Positions 8,544 through 17,186 of a DNA stretch of 64,000 bases are shown in pieces. The notes beneath the pieces were generated by a model, which did not search any database, was not told where the DNA came from, and saw only the letters and a list, made by a program, of their open reading frames with translations. This stretch comes from Paraburkholderia flagellata (GTDB lineage Bacteria > Pseudomonadota > Gammaproteobacteria > Burkholderiales > Burkholderiaceae). The stretch is from NCBI RefSeq assembly GCF_021390645.1, contig NZ_JAJEJT010000005.1, positions 248,001 to 312,000 of the forward strand, in the 5' to 3' direction. The position numbers and the translations under genes are program-made. Within the stretch, counting starts at the first letter, position 1; the number at the start of each line of letters is the position of its first letter.

Positions 8544-9442
8544 CCCAGGTTCGCATCGTCGAGGTCGGCCCGCGTGACGGCCTGCAAAACGAAACGCAGA
8601 CGGTTGCAACCGCAACGAAGATCGAACTCATCGGACGTTTGATCGAGGCGGGTCTGCGCACGGTCGAGGCGACATCGTTCGTTTCGCCCCGGTGGGTGCC
8701 GCAAATGGCTGACCACGCCGAACTGATGGCGGCGCTGCCACGGCACCCGGACGTGACGTACCCTGTGCTGACACCCAACCTGAAGGGGTTCGAGGCGGCA
8801 TTGGCGCATGGCGTGCGCGAGGTGGCCGTTTTTGCCGCTGCGTCGGAGAGTTTTTCCCAACGCAACATCAATTGCTCGATCAGCGAATCGATCGAGCGTT
8901 TCCAGCCGGTGTTCGAGGCCGCGCAACGCGAAGGCGTGCGCGTGCGCGGCTATGTCTCGTGCGTGGTGGGTTGCCCCTATGAGGGGCCGATCGTTCCGCA
9001 ACGGGTGGCCGAGGTCGCTGCGCAAATGGTGGCACTGGGCAGTTATGAAGTGTCGCTGGGCGACACCATCGGCACCGGCACGCCCGCTTCGGTGCTGCGC
9101 ATGCTGGAGGCGGTCGCCAGGCGCGTGCCGGTGGAGCGACTGGCCGGTCACTACCACGACACCTACGGCATGGCCGCGGCCAATGTGCATGCCTCGTACC
9201 AGTTCGGGCTGCGCGTGTTCGACAGCTCCGTGAGCGGTCTTGGCGGCTGTCCGTATGCGAAGGGCGCATCGGGCAACATCGCCACGGAAGATGTCGCTTA
9301 CCTTCTGCACGGCCTGGGCGCTACGACCGGTATCGACCTCGACCGGCTCGTCGACACCTCTGTATGGATTTCACAGCAACTCGGGCGCGAGCCGGGTTCC
9401 AAGGTGACGCAGGCCATGCTCGCCAAACGCCAGAGCACCTGA
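8540..9442 (+). CDS. Hydroxymethylglutaryl-CoA lyase
   Basis: 300 residues, TIM-barrel lyase splitting HMG-CoA into acetyl-CoA and acetoacetate. All landmarks are present: GPRDGLQNE (10-18, with catalytic Arg12 and metal Asp13), SFVSPRWVPQMAD, AASESFSQRNINCSI, RGYVSCVVGCPYEG, VSLGDTIGTGTP, the metal histidines His204 and His206 in GHYHDTYG, and GLGGCPYAKGASGN with the loop cysteine Cys237. I start it at the ATG at 8540, overlapping the hydratase stop and preceded by GGAGCAGG; an in-frame GTG at 8528 is less likely. Known homologues act in leucine breakdown (LiuE/MvaB). Confidence 0.94.
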   Translation: MTQVRIVEVGPRDGLQNETQTVATATKIELIGRLIEAGLRTVEATSFVSPRWVPQMADHAELMAALPRHPDVTYPVLTPNLKGFEAALAHGVREVAVFAAASESFSQRNINCSISESIERFQPVFEAAQREGVRVRGYVSCVVGCPYEGPIVPQRVAEVAAQMVALGSYEVSLGDTIGTGTPASVLRMLEAVARRVPVERLAGHYHDTYGMAAANVHASYQFGLRVFDSSVSGLGGCPYAKGASGNIATEDVAYLLHGLGATTGIDLDRLVDTSVWISQQLGREPGSKVTQAMLAKRQST

Positions 9443-9503
9443 CAAGGCGGCCGCCGCTTTCATTAAAAATATCTGCCGTTCTTAAACGGCGCATGGAGAC
9501 AAC

Positions 9504-10802
9504 ATGCTGGCAATAATCGGGCTCGTATCGGTATTGACGCTACTGACGCTCATCCTGACGAAGAAGATGTCGCCCCTCGTGGCGCTGATCGCCGTACCCA
9601 TCGTCGCCGCGCTGATCAGCGGCTCCGGATTGAAAACGGCGACGTTCGTCGTCAAGGGCATCGAGAGCGTTGCGCCCGTCGTCGGCATGTTTATCTTTGC
9701 GATTCTGTACTTTGGCATTGTGAGCGATGCCGGCATGCTGGATCCCATCATCAACCGCATTCTGCGGGCGGTGGGCGGCCGCCCTACACGCATCCTGATG
9801 GGCACGGCGATGCTCGCGCTGCTCATTCACCTCGATGGTTCCGGCGCGGTGTGCTTCCTCGTTACGGTGCCGGCCATGCTGCCGGTCTATGAACGGCTCA
9901 ACATGGACAAGCGCTTGTTGACCTGCATGGCGGCGCTGGGGGCGGGCATCAATTTTCTGCCCTGGAGCGGCGTCATGATCCGGGCTTCCGTCGCGCTGCG
10001 TATTCCGGCCATCGATATCTTCACGCCGCTCATTGGCGCTCAGGCCGTAGGCATTGTCTTCGTGCTCGTGACCGCATTCGTACTCGGCAAGCGCGAAGAG
10101 CGCCGCCTGGGTCTGGTGAACGATGGCGCCGCGTTCGTCGTGCCGGCCCGCGAGTTGTCCGAACAGGAGCGGGCGCTGCGCCGGCCGAAGATGTTCTGGG
10201 CAAACCTCGGTCTGACCATTTTGGTGATGGGTGTGATGATCAGCGGCAAGGTCGAGCCGGTCGTGATGTTCATGATCGGCACGGTCATCGCGCTGTTTCT
10301 CAACTACCCGAATGCCGATGAACAGCGCGTACGCGTCGACGCGCATGCCAGCGCCGCGCTGATGATGGCCGGCGTGCTGCTGGCGGCCGGCGCCTTTACC
10401 GGTGTCATGTCCGGAACCGGCATGCTCAACGCGATGGCCAACGCCGCCGTTCACTTCATTCCCGCTGAACATGCCTCGCATATTCCGTTCATCATGGGGC
10501 TGATTTCCATGCCGCTGAGCCTGATTTTCGATCCCGATTCGTTCTACTTCGGCATTCTGCCGGTCGTGGCGAACGCGGCGCATCAGCTTGGCGTCCCGCA
10601 AATTCAGGTCGCTCAGGCCGCCATTCTCGGACAAATGACGACCGGCTTTCCGGTGAGCCCGCTGACGCCCGCGACGTTTCTTCTGGTCGGGCTGGCAGGA
10701 CTGGAATTGTCCGAGCATCAGAAGTTCGCCATACCATTCCTTTTCGGTGCGTCGGTCGTCATGACGTTGGCATGCGTGGTGATGGGCGTCTTTCCGCTCT
10801 GA
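9504..10802 (+). CDS. CitMHS-type carboxylate transporter
   Basis: 432-residue integral membrane protein with about 11-12 hydrophobic segments. It resembles the citrate-Mg2+:H+ symporter family (IT superfamily): a long hydrophobic N-terminus, GTAMLALLIHLDGSGAVCFL in the first half and the matching LIFDPDSFYFGILPVVANAA in the second, two-fold related re-entrant regions. CitMHS proteins import metal-complexed di- and tricarboxylates. Last gene of the operon, so it most likely imports the acid activated by the CoA-transferase. A small hairpin GCCGTT/AACGGC lies just upstream of the start. Confidence 0.88.
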   Translation: MLAIIGLVSVLTLLTLILTKKMSPLVALIAVPIVAALISGSGLKTATFVVKGIESVAPVVGMFIFAILYFGIVSDAGMLDPIINRILRAVGGRPTRILMGTAMLALLIHLDGSGAVCFLVTVPAMLPVYERLNMDKRLLTCMAALGAGINFLPWSGVMIRASVALRIPAIDIFTPLIGAQAVGIVFVLVTAFVLGKREERRLGLVNDGAAFVVPARELSEQERALRRPKMFWANLGLTILVMGVMISGKVEPVVMFMIGTVIALFLNYPNADEQRVRVDAHASAALMMAGVLLAAGAFTGVMSGTGMLNAMANAAVHFIPAEHASHIPFIMGLISMPLSLIFDPDSFYFGILPVVANAAHQLGVPQIQVAQAAILGQMTTGFPVSPLTPATFLLVGLAGLELSEHQKFAIPFLFGASVVMTLACVVMGVFPL

Positions 10803-10983
10803 ATGCGGCGGATCAGATCGACCTGACAAGGGGGCCGCGGGCCGCGCCTTCGGCGCCGTCCGCATGCGTGAGAAACTTCTCCGTATAGGAGACCGCGCCA
10901 ATGCGCGCAGTCAAGGTGGCGGGCATGACCCGTGCGTGAATCGGATGGAACGGAGCCATCCACACTTCCACGGAGCCCATACC

Positions 10984-11220
10984 ATGAAAAAGCTGATCCT
11001 TTCTCTTGCTGTCGCCGTGGCCATTCCAGCCACCTTTGCTACCCCGGCGCAAGCTGATGGCTGCCTGAAAGGCGCGGCCGTAGGCGGCGTTGCTGGGCAC
11101 GTCGCGGGCAAGCACGGCACGGCCGGCGCGGCCTCCGGGTGTGCAGTCGGCCATCACGAAGCCGCCAAAAAGCAGAAGGCCGCGAGTGACGCGGCCGCAA
11201 GCAAGCCGGCGAGCCAATAG
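10984..11220 (+). CDS. Small secreted glycine/alanine-rich protein
   Basis: 78 residues. Starts at the ATG at 10984 with a textbook signal peptide (MKKLILSLAVAVAIPATFAT, cleavage about after AQA). The mature part has a short glycine-zipper-like stretch (GAAVGGVAGHVAGKHG) followed by a Lys/Ala-rich tail (EAAKKQKAASDAAASK). Such small periplasmic proteins are common in Burkholderiaceae and of unknown role. It resembles, in plan, the larger glycine-zipper protein at 56880. A longer in-frame start at 10864 would lose the signal peptide and is rejected. Confidence 0.7.
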   Translation: MKKLILSLAVAVAIPATFATPAQADGCLKGAAVGGVAGHVAGKHGTAGAASGCAVGHHEAAKKQKAASDAAASKPASQ

Positions 11221-11248
11221 TTTCTCGGGGCCGGCTACGTACGAAGCC

Positions 11249-12565
11249 TCAGGTCGCGAAGCCGGGCGCGGTGCGGCGAGCAGTTGACGGCAACGTCAGC
11301 ACGCCGGCCAGACCGATGACCACGCTCACCTGCACGTAATAGATCGGCGCGAGGTTGCTGCCGGTCACATGCACGAGCCACGTGTTCACGAACGGCGCGA
11401 GGCCGCCGAAGATCAGCACCGCGAGGTTGTAAGTGACCGCGGCGCCGGTCGAACGCACGCTGACGGGGAACACCTCCGTCAGCACGATCGGCGTCGGGCC
11501 CCAGAAGAAGCTCATGAAGAACGACACGCCGATCTGCACCGTGAGCAACGAGCCGAACGTCGGCGCGTCGACGAGTTGTTTGAACAGCACGTAAGAAGCG
11601 ATGCTGTAGGCGACGATGGCCGGCAGCAGCACTGCCTTGCGGCCGATGCGATCCGAAAGATAGCCGGCGAGCGGGCAGAACACGAGGATGACCAGCGTGC
11701 CGATGAAGGTGCTCAGGTTGACGTCGGAGGCCGACATGCCCAGTTGCTTCTTCGCGAAGATCGGCAGGAAGAACACGAACACGTAGGCCGACACGGTGCC
11801 GACCACCGACATGCCGAGCGTGCCGAGCATCGCGCGCGGATAGTCGCGGAACACGGTGCGCAGCGGCGTTTTCACGCGCTCGACCTTACCGCTCTGCACT
11901 TCGTTCGCGTAGGCGAGGAATTCCGGCGATTCGTCGACGGTCGAGCGGATCAGCCAGCCGACCGGCCCGATAAGGATGCCGAGCAGGAACGGCAGACGCC
12001 AGCCCCACGACTCCAGCGCTTGCGGCGCGAGATTGACGGTCAGCAGATACGCGACGAGCGCACCGAGCGAAAACGCCAGCGCCTGCGAGCACATCTGGAA
12101 ACTGCCGAAGAAGCCGCGCCGGTTCGCGGGCGCGAATTCGACCAGCATCGTCGTCGCGCCGCTGAATTCACCGCCCACCGAGAAGCCCTGGATCAAGCGC
12201 GCGAGCACCATCAGGATCGGCGCGGCAAGGCCGATTGCTTCGTGCGTTGGCAGGACGCCGATCATGCCGGTGCCGATCGACATCAGCACGATCGTCAGCG
12301 AAAGCGCTTTCTTGCGGCCCACGCGATCGCCGTACAGGCCGAGCAGCACGCCGCCGAGCGGGCGCACCGCGAAGCCGACGCCGAACGTCGCGAGCGTCAG
12401 CAGCATCGACGCGAATTCGTTGTCACCCGGAAAATACAGCTTCGAGATCATCACGGCGAAGAGGCCGTAAATCGCGAAGTCGAACCATTCGAATGCATTG
12501 CCCAGTACGGATGCGATTACGACTTTGCGCACCATCGCCGGCGACGGCGTCGGTTTGGTGTTCAT
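11249..12565 (-). CDS. MFS transporter, metabolite:H+ symporter (MHS) family
   Basis: 438 residues with 12 predicted membrane segments. Typical MHS features: ASVLGNAFEWFDFAIYG at the first helix, RPLGGVLLGLYGDRVGRKKAL (the MFS loop motif) and RLIQGFSVGGEFSGA. MHS members (ProP, ShiA, KgtP, CitA) import organic acids, osmolytes or amino acid derivatives with protons. It lies 40 bp after the M20 hydrolase gene on the same strand, so it probably brings in that enzyme's substrate. Convergent with the small gene at 10984. Confidence 0.9.
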   Translation of the reverse strand: MNTKPTPSPAMVRKVVIASVLGNAFEWFDFAIYGLFAVMISKLYFPGDNEFASMLLTLATFGVGFAVRPLGGVLLGLYGDRVGRKKALSLTIVLMSIGTGMIGVLPTHEAIGLAAPILMVLARLIQGFSVGGEFSGATTMLVEFAPANRRGFFGSFQMCSQALAFSLGALVAYLLTVNLAPQALESWGWRLPFLLGILIGPVGWLIRSTVDESPEFLAYANEVQSGKVERVKTPLRTVFRDYPRAMLGTLGMSVVGTVSAYVFVFFLPIFAKKQLGMSASDVNLSTFIGTLVILVFCPLAGYLSDRIGRKAVLLPAIVAYSIASYVLFKQLVDAPTFGSLLTVQIGVSFFMSFFWGPTPIVLTEVFPVSVRSTGAAVTYNLAVLIFGGLAPFVNTWLVHVTGSNLAPIYYVQVSVVIGLAGVLTLPSTARRTAPGFAT

Positions 12566-12604
12566 AGCGGTCCCTTCTGATCGAGTGCGTGGAATGCAGT
12601 CAGC

Positions 12605-13759
12605 TTAGCCGAGCCGTTGACGAACGATTTCTATGAACACGGCCGCGCCGGTGGGGGCGGTGTCGTCGTCGAAATCGAATTCAGGGTGATGGCAGGTAAG
12701 TCCGTTATGGCCTAGGAAGAAGTACGAGCCCGGACGCTGCTGCAACATGAATGCGAAGTCTTCCGAGGCCATCAGCGGCGCGACGTCGACGATCACGTTG
12801 TCCGCGCCGAGCACGCGCTCGGCCGCGCGGCGCACCGTTTCGGTTTCGGCGGGAGTGTTGAGCGTGGGCGGCGAAGTCTGCAGATGCTCGAAGCTCACCT
12901 CGCAGCCATACATCGCCGCCGCGCCTTCGCAGATCGCGCGCAGCCGCGCGAGCGTGGTTTCCTGTGCCTTGACCGAGAGCGTGCGCACCGTGCCTTCGAG
13001 CACCGCGCTGTCGGGAATCACGTTGATCGCGGTGCCCGAGAGAAACTTGCAGACGCTGACCACGGCGGTATCGAGCGGATCGATGTTGCGGCTCACGATG
13101 CTCTGGATCGACTGCACCAGCGTGGTGCCGACGATCAGCGGATCGATCGACTTGTGCGGCATCGCCGCGTGGCTGCCGATGCCCTTGATGTTGATGCGGA
13201 AGAGGTCGCAGGCCGAGAGGATCGCGCCATTGCGCACGCCGATCTTGCCAGCGGGCAACTGGTTGTTGTTATGCAGTGCGTAGATTTCGTCGCAGTGGAA
13301 GCGCTCGAACAGGCCATCGTCGATCATCGCCGAGCCACCGCGCAGCGTCTCTTCGGCCGGTTGAAAGATCAGATGAACGGTGCCGCGGAAGTCGCGACGC
13401 GCGGAGAGGTATTTCGCCACGCCGAGCAGGATCGCCGTGTGGCCGTCGTGGCCGCAGCCGTGGAACACGTTGTCGTGGGTCGAGCGGTGTGCGGGCGTGC
13501 CTTTTTCGCTCATCGGCAATGCGTCCATGTCGGCGCGCAGACCGATCGACGGACCCTCACCGCGGGTGCCGCGAATCGTGCCGACCACGCCGGTGCCGCC
13601 AATGCCGGTCTGCACGTCGATCGCCCAGTCGGCTAGCCGCTGCGCGACCAGGCCGGCGGTGCGATGCTCGTGAAAACCCAACTCCGGATGCTGGTGAATG
13701 TCCCTGCGCCACGCGCGCATTTGTTCGCCCAGGTCATTCAGTTCGCTATCCGTCTGCAT
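12605..13759 (-). CDS. M20 family amidohydrolase (hippurate/IAA-amino acid hydrolase type)
   Basis: 384 residues. A metallopeptidase-fold amidase of the M20D group, which cleave N-acyl amino acids. Metal ligand motifs: GLRADMDALPM, HGCGHDGHTA (100-109, with Cys102 and His104), FQPAEE (132-137) and a C-terminal LMASEDFAF. The start at 13759 is preferred because AGAAGGG lies at correct distance and the family normally begins near DIHQHPELGF. A 33-residue longer frame upstream is probably leader. The partner transporter follows and a divergent MarR regulator precedes. The actual conjugate hydrolysed is unknown. Confidence 0.9.
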   Translation of the reverse strand: MQTDSELNDLGEQMRAWRRDIHQHPELGFHEHRTAGLVAQRLADWAIDVQTGIGGTGVVGTIRGTRGEGPSIGLRADMDALPMSEKGTPAHRSTHDNVFHGCGHDGHTAILLGVAKYLSARRDFRGTVHLIFQPAEETLRGGSAMIDDGLFERFHCDEIYALHNNNQLPAGKIGVRNGAILSACDLFRINIKGIGSHAAMPHKSIDPLIVGTTLVQSIQSIVSRNIDPLDTAVVSVCKFLSGTAINVIPDSAVLEGTVRTLSVKAQETTLARLRAICEGAAAMYGCEVSFEHLQTSPPTLNTPAETETVRRAAERVLGADNVIVDVAPLMASEDFAFMLQQRPGSYFFLGHNGLTCHHPEFDFDDDTAPTGAAVFIEIVRQRLG

Positions 13760-13997
13760 TGCGCCAATCCCTTCTGGTAAGTGAGTGTGCGATACGTCCA
13801 TACGATACATGGACGACCGGTTCAGTTCCAAGAATAATTCAATAGTTGAAATCTTCAACTAATGATATTCCCTGAGGTCGGCGAACGTCCGGCGCGCGTG
13901 GGCTATCATGGTGGGTGACAGAGCGGCCGCGCACGGCCAGGCGCGCCGGCGCGGCGCGCTTCCACACAGTGAAGGCTTGGGAACAGGACGGCAGCAC

Positions 13998-14534
13998 ATG
14001 CGAGCAGGAACGCCACCGGCGGGGCATCAAAGGAAGCCGGACGACCACGGCCAGGACGACGACAAGGCAAAAAGCGACGCAGGCGGCGCCAACGGTGCAG
14101 CGCTTTATCTGACCTTCAAACTGGATCTGATCAAGAGCGAAATGATCAGCCGCGCGAACGCCGAGTACCGGCCCGCGTTCGGCCTCGACGTGCGCTCGCT
14201 GCGCGTGCTGCGGATGATTTGCGATGCGCCCGGGATCACCGCAAGCGCGCTGAAGGAGCAGACGCTAATCGAGAAGACGATGCTCTCGAAGCTGGTCGCG
14301 GACCTGATCGAGCGTAAGCTGGTGCGGCGCTCGATTCATCCCGACGACGCGCGCCACTTCCAGTTGTGGCCGACTGCGGCCGGCAAGCGGACGCGCGTTT
14401 CCAGCGACGCACTCGGCCAGTCGCTGGAAACGGAGATCCTTTCGATGCTGAGCGCGGAAGAGCGCAGCCAGTTGAACAGCATCGTCGACAAACTGGTCGA
14501 CGAATTCCGGAAGGCGGCGAAGGGGCAGGGCTGA
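13998..14534 (+). CDS. MarR family transcriptional regulator
   Basis: 178 residues with a winged helix-turn-helix: LRVLRMICDAPGITASALKE, then EKTMLSKLVADLIERKLVRR with the wing RRSIHPDDARHFQLW, then a dimerisation helix (ILSMLSAEERSQLNSIVDKL). The first 25 residues are charged and disordered-looking. ATG at 13998 has AGGA at suitable distance; a longer frame from 13908 exists but has poor support. It is divergent from the M20 hydrolase/MHS transporter pair and probably represses it, relieved by the aromatic or acidic substrate. Confidence 0.82.
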   Translation: MRAGTPPAGHQRKPDDHGQDDDKAKSDAGGANGAALYLTFKLDLIKSEMISRANAEYRPAFGLDVRSLRVLRMICDAPGITASALKEQTLIEKTMLSKLVADLIERKLVRRSIHPDDARHFQLWPTAAGKRTRVSSDALGQSLETEILSMLSAEERSQLNSIVDKLVDEFRKAAKGQG

Positions 14535-14546
14535 GCGCCGTGCGCG

Positions 14547-14738
14547 TTATTCGATGCGCGCCCGATCGATGACGTTGCGCTCGATGACGTCGAAGTTCGG
14601 CTCGAATCCAGGACCTGGCGTTTCCGGCAAGCGTATGCGCGGGCCGGCCCGCTGTGCGGCATGGATCGTTTCGGGCCAATCAAGCCAGGGAATTTCGAGT
14701 GCAATGTCGTCCGGCAATGTGGCGTGGCCGCTTGAGTC
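14547..14738 (-). pseudogene. C-terminal gene remnant, possibly of an enolase-superfamily enzyme
   Basis: The minus strand reads about 60 clean codons to a TAA at 14547. The pattern is ATLPDDIALEIPWLDWP, then RIRLPETPGPGFEPNFD, resembling the C-terminal end of mandelate racemase/muconate cycloisomerase-type proteins. Open reading stops upstream at the TAG that ends the LysR gene, so the rest of the gene is gone. Codon use fits real coding sequence. The family guess is by eye and weak; that it is a decayed coding piece is better supported. Confidence 0.4.
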
Positions 14739-14759
14739 ATGACGCGGCTCGCGGCCGCG

Positions 14760-15620
14760 CTATTCGCCAATCCAGGATCCGCGCAGGTCGCTGTCATGCA
14801 GCAATTGCAGCAGCGTTTGGGCCGGACGGCTCAGGCGTTTCGCGGCGAGCGCGATGAATTCGACATCCGGGAGCGTGGGCAGGCTCGCCGCGTTGACAGG
14901 CGGCGCAAGGCCGCGCGCCGCGAGATACTGCGATCGCACCGTGATGCCGAGCCCGCCACGCGCTGCCGCCACGCAGCCCGCATGACTGCTGCTCGTGCAG
15001 ACCATCTGCCAGCGGAAATCGGTTTGGGCGAGGGCATCGAGCACGACGGCGCGCGTGACGCTCGGTTCGGCGACAAGGACGAGCGGCAGCGGTTGCGTGA
15101 GATCCACGACCGTGCCGGTGGGCGCGAGCCACTCGAGCCTGCTGGTGAACAGGACCGAACCGCGTTTGTCGCCGACCCGCCGTTTGCCGACCATGAGATC
15201 GATCGTCCCGGCATCCAGCAGCTCGTAGAGGTCGCCCGTCATGCCGATGGTGATTTCCAGCTCCACGTCGGGATGCGCGTTGCGAAAGGCCGTCAACACG
15301 GTTGGCAGCGGACCGAGCGCCACATCGTCCGACGAACCAAGGCGAACCCGACCCTTCAAGCGCGGCGCACGGAACTGGGCCTGTGCGCGGTCGATCGCCT
15401 GCAGGATCACGCTGGCGTGCGCGAGCATGGCCTCGCCGTCTGGCGTGATCGAAAGAGAATGCGTGTCGCGGACGAAGAGCCGTCTGCCGATCGTCTGTTC
15501 GAGGCGGCGGATATGCTCGCTGACGCTCGACTGAGTCAGGTCGAGCTGACGCCCAGCCTCGGTGAAGCTGTGACAGGTTGCGACCGTGACGAATGTCCGG
15601 AGCCAGATGGGATTGAGCAT
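14760..15620 (-). CDS. LysR-type transcriptional regulator
   Basis: About 286 residues from the ATG at 15620. The helix-turn-helix is at the very start (LRTFVTVATCHSFTEAGRQL, LTQSSVSEHIRRLEQTIGRR), followed by a linker helix and a substrate domain beginning near GRVRLGSSDDVALGPLP. An upstream TTG at 15656 would add 12 residues. It is divergent from the efflux pump at 15751 and upstream of the remnant at 14547, so it could once have controlled the lost enzyme or now control the pump. Confidence 0.88.
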   Translation of the reverse strand: MLNPIWLRTFVTVATCHSFTEAGRQLDLTQSSVSEHIRRLEQTIGRRLFVRDTHSLSITPDGEAMLAHASVILQAIDRAQAQFRAPRLKGRVRLGSSDDVALGPLPTVLTAFRNAHPDVELEITIGMTGDLYELLDAGTIDLMVGKRRVGDKRGSVLFTSRLEWLAPTGTVVDLTQPLPLVLVAEPSVTRAVVLDALAQTDFRWQMVCTSSSHAGCVAAARGGLGITVRSQYLAARGLAPPVNAASLPTLPDVEFIALAAKRLSRPAQTLLQLLHDSDLRGSWIGE

Positions 15621-15750
15621 CCGCGCATTGTTATCGGAAATGCCGATGACAGTCAACGTCGTCAGTGGGGTTCCCGATTTACGGCGATGACAATACTATG
15701 ACGAGATCCCCACAAAGTTTGTTCTCGCGCGCTGCGCGCCCGAAGTATCA

Positions 15751-17151
15751 ATGAGCAAGGAATCCAATCACACCGCATTGCTGTGGATCGTCGCCGCCGG
15801 CTTTTTCATGCAGGCGCTCGACACGACGATCGTCAACACCGCGCTGCCGTCCATCGCACATAGCCTCGGCGTGCGCCCACTCGAGATGCAACCGGTGATC
15901 GTCGCCTATACGCTGACTATGGCGATGCTCACGCCTGCATCGGGCTGGCTCGCTGACCGCTTCGGCACACGCCGTGTCTATTTCACCGCCATCCTGATCT
16001 TCGTGCTCGGCTCGCTGTGCTGCGCGAATGCGCATTCGCTGGGCCAACTCGTCGTTGCACGCGTGCTGCAGGGCGTTGGCGGGTCGATGCTTTTGCCGAT
16101 CGGGCGACTCGCCGTGCTGCGCGCCGTGAGCGGCGAGGCCTACGTCTCGGCGCTGGCGCTCATTTCCGTCTCCGGTCAGGTTGGCCCGATCGTTGGGCCG
16201 ACGCTTGGCGGATGGTTTGTCCAGGCCTTCTCGTGGCACTGGATCTTCCTGATCAACGCGCCGATTGGCGTGGTCGGACTGCTCGCAGTCCTGCGCTATC
16301 TGCCGCGCGCGACGGGGGAGAGTGCGCCTGCGTTCGACGTCGCCGGTTGCGCGCTCGTGTCGTTGTGCATGATCGCGTTTTCGCTGGCCGTGGAGGTGCC
16401 GGGCCAATCGCATCGCGCCGCGTGGTCCGCGGGGCTCTTCGTTCTCGGGCTCGTCAGCGCGCTCGCTTACGTGCCGTACGCACGTCGGCGCCAGAATCCG
16501 CTCTTCAAACTGGCGCTGTTCCGCGAGCCGAACTTCAGCGTCGGCCTGATCGGCAACCTGCTTTGCCGCATCGGCTCCAGTGCGGTGCCGTTCCTCGTCC
16601 CGCTGCTGATGCAGCTCGAACTCGGCTATTCGCCGCTGCGATCCGGCATCATGATGCTGCCCGCCGCCATTGCGGGCGCCCTTGCCAAGCGCTGGATCGC
16701 GCCGCTGATTCGCCGCTATGGCTACGACACTTTCCTGCTCGTGAATACACTGATCGTCGGTGCATCGATCGTTGCGTTCGCATTGATATCGCACGACACG
16801 CCCGTCATCGTCGAGATCGCCGTGCTGGCGATTTTCGGCGCGGCCAACTCGATGCAGTTCGCGGCGATGAACAGCGTCACGCTCAAGGGGCTTTCGCACG
16901 AGGACGCCGGCAGCGGCAACAGCCTGTTCTCAATGGTGCAGATGCTGGCGATGGGCCTCGGCGTGTCGGTTGGCGGCGCGCTCGTCAGCGGGGTCGCCGA
17001 TCAATGGGGATCGGTGGTGCTGGGCTTTCGGGTGAGCTTCGCCGTGGTTGGTGCGATCACGTTGGCTTCGGCGCTGATTTTCCGGCGCATTGAGGAAACG
17101 CCCGCAGCGGTCTCGACGCCGGTTAAAGCGGCGGCTGCGGGCGGGAGATAA
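15751..17151 (+). CDS. DHA2-type MFS efflux transporter (MdtD-like)
   Basis: 466 residues with about 14 hydrophobic segments. Diagnostic DHA2 features: FFMQALDTTIVNTALPSIA at helix 1, GWLADRFGTRRVY loop motif, RVLQGVGGSMLLPIGRL (motif C region) and GPTLGGWFVQ. The length and N-terminus fit the MdtD/YegB group of drug:H+ antiporters. It starts 131 bp from the divergent LysR gene. Substrate unknown; in such pairs the pump often exports an aromatic or antibiotic compound. Confidence 0.88.
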   Translation: MSKESNHTALLWIVAAGFFMQALDTTIVNTALPSIAHSLGVRPLEMQPVIVAYTLTMAMLTPASGWLADRFGTRRVYFTAILIFVLGSLCCANAHSLGQLVVARVLQGVGGSMLLPIGRLAVLRAVSGEAYVSALALISVSGQVGPIVGPTLGGWFVQAFSWHWIFLINAPIGVVGLLAVLRYLPRATGESAPAFDVAGCALVSLCMIAFSLAVEVPGQSHRAAWSAGLFVLGLVSALAYVPYARRRQNPLFKLALFREPNFSVGLIGNLLCRIGSSAVPFLVPLLMQLELGYSPLRSGIMMLPAAIAGALAKRWIAPLIRRYGYDTFLLVNTLIVGASIVAFALISHDTPVIVEIAVLAIFGAANSMQFAAMNSVTLKGLSHEDAGSGNSLFSMVQMLAMGLGVSVGGALVSGVADQWGSVVLGFRVSFAVVGAITLASALIFRRIEETPAAVSTPVKAAAAGGR

Positions 17152-17186
17152 TCGGGGGCGACGCGCAACGTCGCTCCGTACAGCGA

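Noticed and set aside
5282..10802. Calling the CoA-ester operon a leucine/isovalerate (liu) operon
   Set aside because: There is no biotin-dependent methylcrotonyl-CoA carboxylase pair, and a CoA-transferase plus carboxylate carrier are present instead.
9540..10901. 453-codon open frame on the minus strand, rich in His, Arg, Asp and Gln
   Set aside because: It is the antisense shadow of the CitMHS-type transporter; composition is that of high-GC antisense DNA and the plus strand has a clear family match.
11369..12580. 403-codon open frame on the plus strand
   Set aside because: Shadow of the MHS transporter gene; no motif or ribosome site.
15748..16899. 383-codon open frame on the minus strand
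   Set aside because: Shadow of the DHA2 efflux pump gene with low-complexity charged composition.
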